Assembly (NCBI GenBank): GCA_964030475.1
Contig: CAXIPT010000003.1
Coordinates: 313,719 to 377,718 of the forward strand
DNA length: 64,000 bases
Source of the DNA: Tethya wilhelma
Lineage: Eukaryota; Porifera; Demospongiae; Tethyida; Tethyidae
Direction of reading: 5' to 3'
The notes under the pieces are model-generated. The model searched no databases. It was not told the origin of the DNA and saw nothing but the letters and a program-made list of their open reading frames with translations. This document shows positions 36,869-47,310 of the stretch, one piece after another. Position 1 is the stretch's first letter. Every line of letters begins with the position of its first letter. Both the position numbers and the translations under genes were made by a program.

Positions 36869-38183
36869 GTTTGCTTGCTTGATTTCAATATTACTTTATT
36901 GGTTCGAATAAATAAATTCGTGGACCCACGTGTTGCTGAATCAGCAAAAAGAAGCTTGGACGAAGCCTCTTGTAAGAGAGATAACTTAGCCTATTTACTT
37001 CTTTATATGTTTTGCTGTTTGGTTTATGCATGGATATTATAGTTTATGTTTAAACCAGTCCCTGTATGGTAACCTGCAGGCTGCACTAGTCAGGTGCAGT
37101 CAGTTGAGCAGCTTTCAGATCATTGAAGATCATAAACTTTTACCTACTTACCTAAGTTAGACAAAAAATGTAATTTTGTCTGATTAGTTNAAAGTAGATT
37201 AACACATGAAACAACTGATTCTGTTCCAGACATATCCACAACTGACTGCATGACATTGTAAGCAAAACCTACATTTAATTATTGAAGAAATAAGGCTTCA
37301 ACCACATACTTCTGCAAGTGCATGGTACAGGTTTTGTGCTTTGCCATCCAACACTTACCAGATTCAATATATCAGGCCTTTATCATTCTTACACCACCAT
37401 GCAGGAAAAACTTCACCAGTCATCAACCTAGCATTGTTGTAATCCCTCTCTATGCAAGAGAGTCACATAAAATGCACACAATCAGTCATAACAGCTAGTG
37501 GGTGTATATTAAAGCTTATCTTTATTATATTCATGACAATAGCAAACTAATAATATGGTCTGGTTTATCTACCAGTGCTATCTGAAGGGACAAACACCTT
37601 CCAACACATGACAACTCCCTCTAGTAACTAAAGATGAATACCATCATCTCACAATGGAGTGGTCTGATATATATGGCTATCTTAAACAATTAATAGACAA
37701 ACAATAGCAATTGACCTTCTTCCGGCAGGTTCTCGATCGCTCTTCACAGTTCTAGTAAGAGAATCAATCCCAAGGGATCACTGAACACTGAATACATCCA
37801 CTGATGTGATTGTGTGTGTTTTTATATTTAGAGAGAGAGACAAACAGTAACTATAACAAAATTTCAAACTTTAAGTTATACTGTTTGTCTACTGAACTAA
37901 GCTAATTATAGTTAGGCCCCAGGTAAAATTTTATTGTACATCACTGAGGAATGCTGGAGATCCACTAGTCTATTGCAGGTTTTCGTACAGGTCCTGGTTT
38001 GAATATAAACAAGTAAAAGTAAATTAATAAGGCTTCTAAGAGCTTTGTCCGAGCTTCTGTCTGCTGATTCAGCAACACGTGTGTCCATGAAATTGATTTC
38101 AATATTAAATTAATTAGACTTAGTCAGTTTAAATAATTGGAATCAGCTGTCCTTTCTATTTATTGAAATCAAGCAAGCAAACT

Positions 38184-38497
38184 ATGAAGTCCCTGCTCTA
38201 TGCTGTGAGACTAGCCACTAGAAGATCCTTAGCCTACAGCTAATAGCCTATTGTCGTGTTTGACCATTGATATTTCCCTCTCCCCTCCAGTCCCTGCCAT
38301 CACCATGGCAACCAGGCCCCACCCCCTGTGTCCACCTCCTCTCCTCCAGCAGTGAGAGAGAAGAGGGGGAGATAAGACAATTGGACCACCTCTCCTATCA
38401 CAGGCTAGCTGATGAGACTCTGGATGAACTGGCAGCCTTCTTTGAGGACCTTGGAGACAGTGGACTCTGCAGCAAGGACTATGATGCTTCTCTAGCT
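38184..38497 (+). pseudogene. FXN: Frataxin 5-prime fragment, copy D
   Basis: On the plus strand the exon-1-like ATG at 38184 (MKSLLYAVRLATRR) is cut short by a deletion, after which a stop follows. Exon 2 (38291..38497, 207 nt) is intact with TCCAG| and |GTGAGT. The assembly gap 190 bp downstream (38687-38702) prevents knowing whether more frataxin exons follow in the real chromosome. Confidence 0.65.
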
Positions 38498-38686
38498 GTG
38501 AGTCTATAGCTATGTGGTCTGAAGCAGTTTGAGTTTTATGGCTACTAATTATGGTTACTTTGTTGTAACCTTTTTTCCCTTTCTCTCCCTTTTCATATTT
38601 TTTTTCTTTTCGGAACACAATTCATTGTCTGATACACATTAACATTCATAATGGTACAAATGACATTGTGCTATATGACCAATTGC

Positions 38687-38702
38687 NNNNNNNNNNNNNN
38701 NN
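38687..38702. other. Assembly gap (16 n)
   Basis: A run of n followed directly by a long (AG)n tract. The gap interrupts the acyl-CoA synthetase gene after its ninth exon, so the join between duplication copy C and that gene is uncertain. Confidence 0.95.

Positions 38703-38767
<65 letters not shown>
38703..38767. repeat. (AG)n microsatellite
   Basis: Uninterrupted AG dinucleotide run directly after the assembly gap. Confidence 0.95.
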
Positions 38768-38769
<2 letters not shown>

Positions 38770-38853
38770 ATGATCGTTCTAAACAATATTACTGTATGCG
38801 ATCTCTTTGATGTCAAAAATCATAAATTCCTGATAGAATTGATCTCTACTTAC

Positions 38854-39795
38854 GTTATCATGACTGATCATAACTCCTTTAGATCGACCCGAAGTACCAG
38901 ACTGAGAGAGAGAGAGAAAGGGAGGGTGTGTGTGTAAGGGGAAAAAATCACGATAAATCAAGTCCTTGTAGCGTCTTCTGCTCCAACTCACGGTATAAAT
39001 GATGGCGCAGCATTTGGTTGGCTGGAGGGTGTCCAATCTCTGCTTCAATCTTGCCTCTCCAGTTCTCTTGCCAAGGTTCATAAAGGTCATCCACTATACA
39101 AGTAATAATGACAGGGGGTAAATTAACCATGAGGGGGAATTCCCTTCAATTACATCATACTTACATCATAGACATCAGGTTCATCTCTTTGAGCGAGTTC
39201 TTTAGTCATTTGAACAATAGCCTTCAAATGAGGAAGTTTTGACCTGACCTACAGGACAAATAAAAATTAATACATTTTTAGGACAAAAGGAATGAAACTT
39301 AGGACAGATATACGACATTGTAGACAATAATCTTAGTGCTTAACATCTTTTTATGATGTCGTTAACATCTTTTTTTTTTCTAATAATCTTAGAGAAGTGG
39401 TGTCATATAAGAAAGAAAAAAGTGTTAAATATCAGAAAATTCAATTTGGTACAATTTTCCAAATGTGTTAGCTGACATGAAAAGAACAGGCAAAAAGATT
39501 GCTTTCTACTGGTGCTTGAAATTTTGAAATCGGCTGGATATTTAGAAGTTTTTCTACCGGTATTCTCAAAACCAGATAGACTTTAGCTATAATAGGACAA
39601 TTAGGCTCGAGTTGCTATGGGTTTTGATTCTTTGAAAAACACATACATGTAGAAACACAAATATTAATTGAGTTACCTGCAGTATCTTCTGCAGCTGTGA
39701 GTCATTCTCGACCATGATGATGTTGGCTTTACAGTCACTGGCATAGTTGTAGCATGCCTCGGCGGTGCTCGTTAAATAGAGTCCCACAGATGCCC

Positions 39796-39838
<43 letters not shown>

Positions 39839-39961
39839 ATGCATCTAGATCTCATTGATAAAATTTATCGTGCAAGTCCAAACATATGTTTGATAAACAA
39901 GCTAAAACAAACAATTAGATAAAACAAATGTTTACACAACAGAGACTACATCACAAACAAA

Positions 39962-40005
<44 letters not shown>

Positions 40006-40435
40006 TCATAGTACACATCATAGAGACAGCTGATTAACGCTCAATCTTAGACTAGTTCATCAGCAAGCAAGCAAATCTTACAGTGAACTTTGTAAAGAAA
40101 GTTGATGAATCTTAGAACCAGTTTATCAGCAAGCAATAGCCTCACAAACCACCCCACCCCTGCGTACTTTATATTGCCAAGGTGAGGGCCTGGTTAAGCA
40201 TATATAGCGGGAAACGCCTGCATAGCTAAGCAAGCAATTGAGCAAATCCTCAAGTTATTGAGTACGCGATGTGGAATATACAATTGCAAAGGCGAATGTA
40301 TAATAATGATGGTGTCATGTGACTTGTCATGTGACTCACTCACCCTGCCATGATGGTGGCCATGTTAGTGAGATGCCATTCGGGAGAATTGAAGCCCAAG
40401 ATACAGACACCATGAGCTGGCTCTAGACCGAGCTG

Positions 40436-40507
<72 letters not shown>

Positions 40508-42229
40508 GCAAAACACACCATCAATATACATTAATAAATTGAATTTTAACATCCCATCAAACCACAAAGCACATTGTACATGTACAATACCAGCATTGAC
40601 TGGAACAGCTGGTATTTTAATGGAGACATGTGATTAATTACATGACTAGAACATTCTCTCAATAATGGACACACACACATACACACTTGCATATAACATG
40701 AGCTGTATATCATACACATTTATACATGTACAAGGACAGGTTAAAATAACACACACACACACACGCACATGCCCTTGTATTATCAAAATTTCACAAGCAT
40801 TAACCTTTAATATCAGACCAACACCCTCATCGATCTTTATACAAGGACTAAGAAACAAGTCATTCCTTATTGGCTTCAAAACCTTTCTAGTTTTACAACC
40901 ATATTAATAGAATTATATAACTCCCACTTATAATGAACCAGGCTCCGTGCAGCCATACTTCACAGCTAGAACATGGAACAATAAACTAAACAAAACGAAA
41001 CATAAAAGCAAAAACAAACCCAAAAACAGACCACTCACTATCCCCGCCCCCCTCCCTCACCTCAATCAAGGCCCGTGCAGCGGCTCTGCTCTCCTCGTAG
41101 TACCTCCGGTAGGTCCATCTCTTCCACTCACCACCTCTCTTCACTGCCATGGCAACGTGCTCGCTGTAGCCTGTCAGGATCCTCTCAAACATCGATACGA
41201 CAGTTTCTGGGGACTCTTGGGCTTCTGGAGTCGGACCAAAACGGATCTTGACTTGCTTGTCTGGACTGTCTGTCCACCAATCAGAATAGAGAGGAGAGGA
41301 GGTGCTGTGTGTGAGTGTGTGAGAGGTGAGGGGGTGAAGGTGTGAGTGTGTGATGATGAGAATGTGAGGATGTGAGGGTGTGAGGATGTGTGAGTGAGTG
41401 TTTTTGTGTAGAGCAAATAATGTGTGCATATGTGAGTAAAACAATATTAGCCAGCTGTACAACATGCAGTATGGTTGTTGTCTGACTCAGTTTACCAGTG
41501 AAAGGACTGTTTATTTAGTTTATTCAATTTTCAGTAAAAGGCTCTATCAACACCCCCACACTTAAACCATTAGCAGATTAGCAGGTAGTATGTGTCGAAA
41601 TATGAACACATCAGAACATTTTCATCAAAGAATGCTGAGGGTCACAACTGTGAGGATATGAGGATGTGAGGGTGTGAGGATGTGAGGGTGTGAGGGTGTG
41701 TGTGTGAGTGTTTATAAATCTTATGCATACCTATAAGTAAACAATATTAACCAGGTGTACTACATGACATTGTATGTATGGTTGTTGTCTGACTCAGTTT
41801 ACCAGTGAAAGAACTGTTGATCAGTTTATTATTTTCAGTAAAAGGCTCATATCAACACCCCCACACTTAAACCATTAGCAGCTATGTGTTGAAATATGAG
41901 CACACAGATCATTTTCATCAACAAATGCTGAGGGTCACATATTATATCTTGATCAATAGACACTGAGGGTAATTTTATATCCTTAGTTACCATGGCAACC
42001 ACATACCCAACACATGTGAATGTTCCTGCAGTACAGCCCGGCAGGATATGGGAAGTAATAAACTATTAGCAATGATATCAGAGGGTCTGACTCATTTCTG
42101 GGGAATATATTTATATTTATCATATCTCCAATAGCAACAGTGTGTGCTAATGAGAGGAGAGGAAATTGCCTAATTTGTTTCATCCTGGGAGCACACAGTG
42201 TTGAGTTGAAGGTCAAGGTTCAAGCCTAA

Positions 42230-42260
<31 letters not shown>

Positions 42261-43008
42261 CAGACAAAGCTACAAGAACAACTGGCACATTTCTTGGACT
42301 TGCAAAGAGACACAGGATAGACAAACCAGGAAACATCAAACAACCAATTCAATTCCCTTCCAAAGGACATCAGGAACAAAACAACAATACCTTCCACAAG
42401 AAAATATTGCTACTATCAACTTCAAGACCTTCATCAATCCATCTATCTAACTAGTACCAGCCTAGCCTCGTTCCCAGGCCTCACCCCTCAGATTGGCTGT
42501 GCTACGATCGAGTGTAGCAATGGGAGAGATATTTCAAGCAATGCTAGAGTTTTCCAGCCAGGCCTATCCTCCCCCCTTACATCACCCCCTTCACCTATAT
42601 TATTAGACACAAAATATTACATAGCTACAAGCTATCATGGCACAAAAAGTTTGGGAAAAGTCCGTCTTTGCTAATTTTGGTGAATGATGATCTATGAAAT
42701 TATATTCCTGATAAACAGCTTTCTAGATTTTAGTGGAGAAAATTTTTCGCGATTTACAGTCAAATCACGAAATTCACAAATATTGTGTCACTAAAATTTG
42801 GAACTACAGTATTCTTGAGGGAGGAGCCTGGGAACGAGGCTACTGGTGTGCCATCTCTCATTCTGTACCTGTGTCTTTGTCTTGGAGCTGTCAGTGGACT
42901 CTCATCAGACTGCTGGAACATGTCTAGTGCCCCGTGGTAGTCTGTGCCAAGGTCAATGTGATGGTCGGCCTCGAGCTGTTTGAAATATTCCTCATCACCA
43001 TTGATGTC

Positions 43009-43076
<68 letters not shown>

Positions 43077-43077
43077 N

Positions 43078-43109
<32 letters not shown>

Positions 43110-43594
43110 TCAAAGCATCTGATATTGCACAATGTCTCAGTTTCTCTCTGATGCAGGAAAGAAAACACAAAAAGTGATCTTTTGAAGAAACTTGTAGCTG
43201 ACTCAAGTAAGAGTGTTATAACAACTGCCATCAGTCAGCTGCCCCTAATGTAAGGCCTTAGGCTGTGAAGCAACAAGACTGCTTCTCTTTGATCTGACAG
43301 TACAAAGGTCAGCTAACAAAGTAGACGTACTTGTAGGCCAGGGAAGTGTAGACTTGTAAGAGTTTGAAGGTTAGCCAACCACATGGAAGTTACAGACAAT
43401 TATGAGAGGAGACAGAATTATGTATTGAACAGTAACATTAAAAGAGAGAAAGAAAGTGAGAAAGTTTAAAGTTTTTTCTAGATGCACAAGCAAATGTAGC
43501 TACAACCAGTTTGAACAGGTTACATGCCAACAACTAACACCAGCTAGTCAATCCCCAATACTAGTGATGTCATTGTGACATCGTTGCGATTGCC

Positions 43595-43649
<55 letters not shown>

Positions 43650-44588
43650 TAACTCACTGTTGTAACTGGAGATGTAGAACTACAGATAGAGACATAGTCT
43701 CAGGCACTTAATAGACATTGGATCAAAGCAGCCTCTTTTAATTAACCCACACACACACACACACACACACACAAAGCAGAGAAAGGGTATCACATTTACA
43801 AAGTACTAATGGAATTTCTTTCTAGACACACCTATCTACCTAGCTCATCTTGCTACAACACAATGCAATGATTATTATTATAAAAAGAATGCTACTCCAG
43901 CCAACCAACTTCCAAGCACATGCCAATGGTCCAGCAGTACGCCTGCCATGTGACAGTCAAGCCACTGCAGTCAGTGGCTTAGTAAGGTAGTCCTAGCTAA
44001 CATTGCTGCTAGCTACTTAATAACTCCATTGTGCCAGCTGCCAAACTTCACAATGACCAAAACCACACTATTGTTTTTCTCTCAATGATATTAACCTCTC
44101 TCTCTCCCCTCACCTTGAGTTCTCCAAGTGGTCGTAGTCTCCAGACATCAGTCTGTCCAGGCTCCTGTGCTGGTCTTCTGGTGAGCTGCTCTCTGCACTA
44201 CAGCTGCCTGATGAAAATGGTGGCTTGGTATCAGCTTCCACACTCTCAGCCATGTCTGTATCTTTTCATGTAGAGTAAACTTGTGATGGTACAATATTTA
44301 TTGAGATATTAAACCTGCCAGCAGTAGATACATGGAGTGAACAGTGATAAAGAATTATATTTTCTCTATTCAGTTAGTAACTTAGGTTATTTTTCTGCAC
44401 TCAAAAGCATAAATACGTTTGCAGCAACCACCCACACACACACACATTGATTTGTCAAATAACTTGTTCATGAGGCGTGACACTTTCAAAGCAGAACTTG
44501 TAAACTCACAATTTTCTACTTTGTTTTCTTGGTCTTCAGTCGTGTTGCTAGTCCAACTTGCTAGCTTCTTCTTTTGATAATCTTTCAT
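38854..44588 (-). CDS. ACSBG: Bubblegum-type long-chain acyl-CoA synthetase, 3-prime partial
   Basis: Proposed complement(join(38854..38901, 38992..39093, 39165..39248, 39677..39797, 40344..40432, 41061..41304, 42869..43009, 44114..44255, 44510..44588)). Every junction is GT..AG and in phase, giving 350 codons. Recognisable blocks are EWKRWTYRRYYEESRAAARA, GVCILGFNSPEWH, ASVGLYLTSTAEACY, KANIIMVENDSQLQKIL and the adenylate-forming signature IIYT-SGTSGRSKGVMISHDN, which is split by an intron. Established: this family activates long-chain fatty acids to acyl-CoA through an acyl-AMP intermediate. The catalytic C-terminal half is missing because the gene runs into the gap at 38687-38702. The first exon (44588-44510) is supported by phase and splice sites only; otherwise translation could start at the ATG at 44253. 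Confidence 0.85.
39799..39834. repeat. (TG)n microsatellite at an ACSBG 3-prime splice site
   Basis: On the gene strand this is a (CA)n run ending CACACAG directly before the exon that starts at 39797. Confidence 0.9.
39965..39999. repeat. (CA)n microsatellite
   Basis: Simple dinucleotide run within an ACSBG intron. Confidence 0.9.
40437..40501. repeat. (GA)n microsatellite at an ACSBG 3-prime splice site
   Basis: On the gene strand it is a (CT)n tract leading into CTCCAG| before the exon that starts at 40432, so it is in the place of the polypyrimidine tract. Confidence 0.9.
41340..41945. repeat. Tandem ~300-bp duplication with GTGAGGATGTGAGG minisatellite
   Basis: 41340-41640 and 41645-41945 share a minisatellite of the GTGAGGATGTGAGGGTGT type followed by the same unique stretch (CTGACTCAGTTTACCAGTGAAAG ... 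GCTGAGGGTCAC), diverged by point changes and small indels. It lies inside an ACSBG intron. Confidence 0.75.
42463..42842. mobile_element. 380-bp MITE, TAGCCTcGTT family, best-preserved copy
   Basis: The left end TAGCCTCGTTCCCAGGC is the exact inverse of the right end GCCTGGGAACGAGGCTA. The centre has no ORF. It lies in the ACSBG intron, with its right end only ~27 bp from exon 42869-43009. Confidence 0.75.
43011..43108. repeat. (TG)n microsatellite at an ACSBG 3-prime splice site
   Basis: A long TG run with one n (43077). On the gene strand it ends CACACAG| at the exon that starts at 43009, so the run itself forms the intron end. Confidence 0.95.
43595..43650. repeat. (CA)n microsatellite
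   Basis: CA dinucleotide run within an ACSBG intron; a shorter CA run follows near 43748-43772. Confidence 0.9.
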
Positions 44589-45537
44589 TAAACAACAAAC
44601 TAGTTGGCGTATAAATACTGTTTACAGCTTCACAGCTTGTTCATTTTAACAACAAGGGTGTGCATATCGATCAAGTGATTTGCCCCACCCACCGCATACC
44701 ACGCGCGCAGGCAACAAATGGCGCCAAATAATCAACAGGGATTTCCCCTAACGAGTGACCTCTCCTAGCAGTCTCTCTGACCCCTGGACCAAGCCAAGCT
44801 AGCTCTGTCCTCAGCTCTTGTCTGACAGCCAGATGTCAAAATAAGGTGATCAGCTGTTGGAACTATTTATATAGTGCATTGTCTCCACCATTCAATAAGT
44901 TTACAATGTATAGATCACAGATAAGAATTATAATATTCCTAACACACCCATACACCATAGATAATCTATGCATACACCCACACACACAGATCATATATGT
45001 CATGCTTCTGTACTAGTCTAAATTTGTACTCAAAACTGTATCTGTTTGACCGTAACAGATATATCTGTGATCTAATCTGTAGTTTGACCTAGCCAGACTT
45101 CTTTCTCTCCATGGACATGACTGCATATGGTCATTGCTTGCACTAGCTGTGGGAGAAGCTATGATGGTTGTGCAGACCTTCAGTTCTCCATTTTATATTT
45201 CCATTTTTGTTTCTATAGGTGTAGAGAGTCCAGCATTAAACGAAATATTTATTAATTTTAGTTTTTTTTTCTTTTTCTTTCATAAGTGATAGATTAATAT
45301 TCAGTATTCCCTCTGAAAAATTAGTAGTTTTATCTGTACTTGTATTGGCAGGGGGTAGTTGAAAGGTGGGGGGCACCCCCTACCTTTTTTTGAGAGAATT
45401 TTGAGCACCTCTTCCCCCCCCCCCCCCCCTCGTTACTTTTGTCCTGGGGGAACATTAGCTTTTTCCCTCCTTCATAAGTGATGCATTAATGTTGTGATCC
45501 TAATCTGTCCACCATCCCATGCCCAGACTATCAGCCA
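44589..45537. other. Intergenic, ACSBG to ANAPC11
   Basis: The two genes are divergent, so this ~0.95 kb should hold both promoters. A GC-richer stretch near 44690-44720 (CACCGCATACCACGCGCGCAGG) lies ~110 bp upstream of the ACSBG start and is a candidate promoter core. A C-run occurs near 45413-45429. No other gene is seen. Confidence 0.4.
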
Positions 45538-46193
45538 ATGAAGGTGAGGGTCAGGAGTTGGACTGCGGTGGCCATCTGGAAGTGGATCACCAACGACGAC
45601 ACAGAGTGTGGGATATGTCGACTGCCTTTTGACGGCTGCTGTCCTGATTGTCGTATCCCTGGAGATGATTGCCCCCTAGGTGAGGGAGGGAAAGACACAC
45701 ACTGTGCACATACAGAATTTGTAAGAGAACATAAGGAACTTTTGCCAGTAAACAGTTTGATAGAAAAAATTATTGACAGCATAGCCTCATTCCCAACCCT
45801 TCTAATAGTTTGATTAGTAAAGGAACTGTGTCACTATATAAACGCTGTTTTGTTACCAAAAATAAAATGCATGACGTTTTTTTTTGTGACAAACGTGCAA
45901 TACACATATGTACACAGAGCTAGTATCCTAAAGTGGTCCCCAGATCGCACTATATAGAAACAAAACAAAAAACAACGCTTATAATAGTGACACAATTCCT
46001 TTAAATTCTATCGTCAGTTTTTTTTGTTTTTTTTTATCATCATCATCATCTCCTCTCTCTCTCTCTCTCTCTTTCAGTGTCAGGTCAGTGTCGTCACAGT
46101 TTCCACATGCACTGCATTCTCAAGTGGTTGGCTGCTCAACAGATGCAACAACAGTGTCCCATGTGCAGACAGGATTGGCAGTTCAGTGAATGA
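45538..46193 (+). CDS. ANAPC11: Anaphase-promoting complex subunit 11 (RING-H2)
   Basis: Proposed join(45538..45679, 46078..46193), 85 aa, close to the ~84 aa usual for the family. The donor CTAG|GTGAGG and acceptor TTTCAG|TG agree in phase 1. The protein opens [16 protein letters not shown] and contains [22 protein letters not shown], then after the intron [15 protein letters not shown] and CPMCRQDW, i.e. all Cys/His ligands of the RING-H2 fold. Established role: with the cullin APC2 it forms the catalytic core of the APC/C ubiquitin ligase that drives mitotic exit. The intron ends in a (CT)n tract. The gene stands apart from the immune-type cluster. Confidence 0.95.
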
Positions 46194-47310
46194 CCACACC
46201 CCCTACTAGATCACATGATCACCAGTGTCGGACAGTGAACAATCCATCCATCAGTTGCAAGATGCACTAAAACCACATTATGCATTTATGTCATCAAATT
46301 CCATTTTACTGGTAATGTACACTGATTTAATGTCGTTTCCTCACCTCTTTCCAATCATATTTCCTGGAAGTATAATTAAATTTTATTGCTCATTTTTGAA
46401 ATTTAAATTCTACAAACTATTGCGCCATTTTCACAGGCCAAGCTATATAGCTAGGTATGTAGTTTGAATTTGCCATTCTGATTCAGTGAAAGCATAGGTA
46501 ATATACTCTGGCTATTGTGAAAGTGAGCTGCATGTCATGTAGCTACATGTATAGGTTTTCCAAAGAAGTTTGTGAGACTCAAGAGAGTTAGTTTCTGAGA
46601 AGTCAAGACATTATTTAGTACTCCAATGTTTGTTCTGCCTTTGTGTCTCTCTACAATGACCACATCCTCAGACTGGTCACATGATATGAGGAGACAAACC
46701 ACCATTGCATTGTGGTCTAGCTGTGCAGCTGGCCGCACAGTGAAAGTTCAAAGGTCGTATGAAGCAGTTCCTTGTACAAAGACGAGAGCTAGTCCAAAGA
46801 GAAGACGCTTTAGCAACAAGTTATAACTGCACATGCTAAAGTGAGTTGGATAACTACCTTACTAATTCTAATACAATGTATCCTGGTAGTTCAGTAGCAG
46901 ATAAATTATGAATACAGGGGTGTGTGTATATTCATCTTGTCTGGATTATGTCAGGGAGCTGGGTTTATATACTGAATCAAAATGAATAGTCTACATATCT
47001 ATAATACACAATTATGCAGGTTGCTATTGTAGCTACTCGTGTGTTTCAAAACATCTTGTGAAGTGTGTGCATGTGAAGTAAAGTTATAAGTTGCACACTG
47101 GTTTTCAGTGATTTTGAACTGATTTGTACTCGTGCTGAAACTTTTTGAAAAACGATAATTTTTCTCAGCAACAATTCAAAATAATTTTACACTAATACTA
47201 ATACAACTGGTCTTCCTACTATTCCCATTGGTTCAACCTACCAATCGAACATTTCCTCAACAACTGTTTTCTTTTCTAAGCTATCTTTTGAACAAACCAA
47301 AACTGAAAAT
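46194..47310. other. Intergenic, ANAPC11 to the beta-helix membrane protein gene
   Basis: AT-rich. Short ORFs at 46535-46738 (minus) and 46626-46826 (plus) overlap on opposite strands. Neither matches a family I recognise and neither has clear splice partners, so no gene is called. Confidence 0.35.

Larger units (their letters stand above)
36236..38510. repeat. Segmental duplication copy C, arranged as an inverted repeat
   Basis: 36236-36950 matches the frataxin part of copies A/B in direct orientation. 37191-38160 matches their upstream region (e.g. 23760-24690) in inverted orientation and continues into a frataxin part on the plus strand (38184-38497). The result is two frataxin fragments facing away from each other across shared upstream DNA, with an n at 37190 close to the switch. 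The CARD exon is missing from this copy. Confidence 0.75.

Noticed and set aside
38779..38853. Extra coding sequence of ACSBG beyond exon 38854-38901
   Set aside because: A GTAAGT donor ends the exon, and the following reading does not resemble the acyl-CoA synthetase continuation.
40646..41416. His/Thr-rich and Cys/Val-rich ORFs around CA/TG tracts (also near 42760-43231 and 50018-50246)
   Set aside because: They are translations of dinucleotide repeats, apart from the parts assigned to ACSBG and the beta-helix gene.
46535..46826. Two overlapping ORFs on opposite strands between ANAPC11 and the beta-helix gene
   Set aside because: No recognisable motif, no splice partners and no clear start context; not enough to call a gene.
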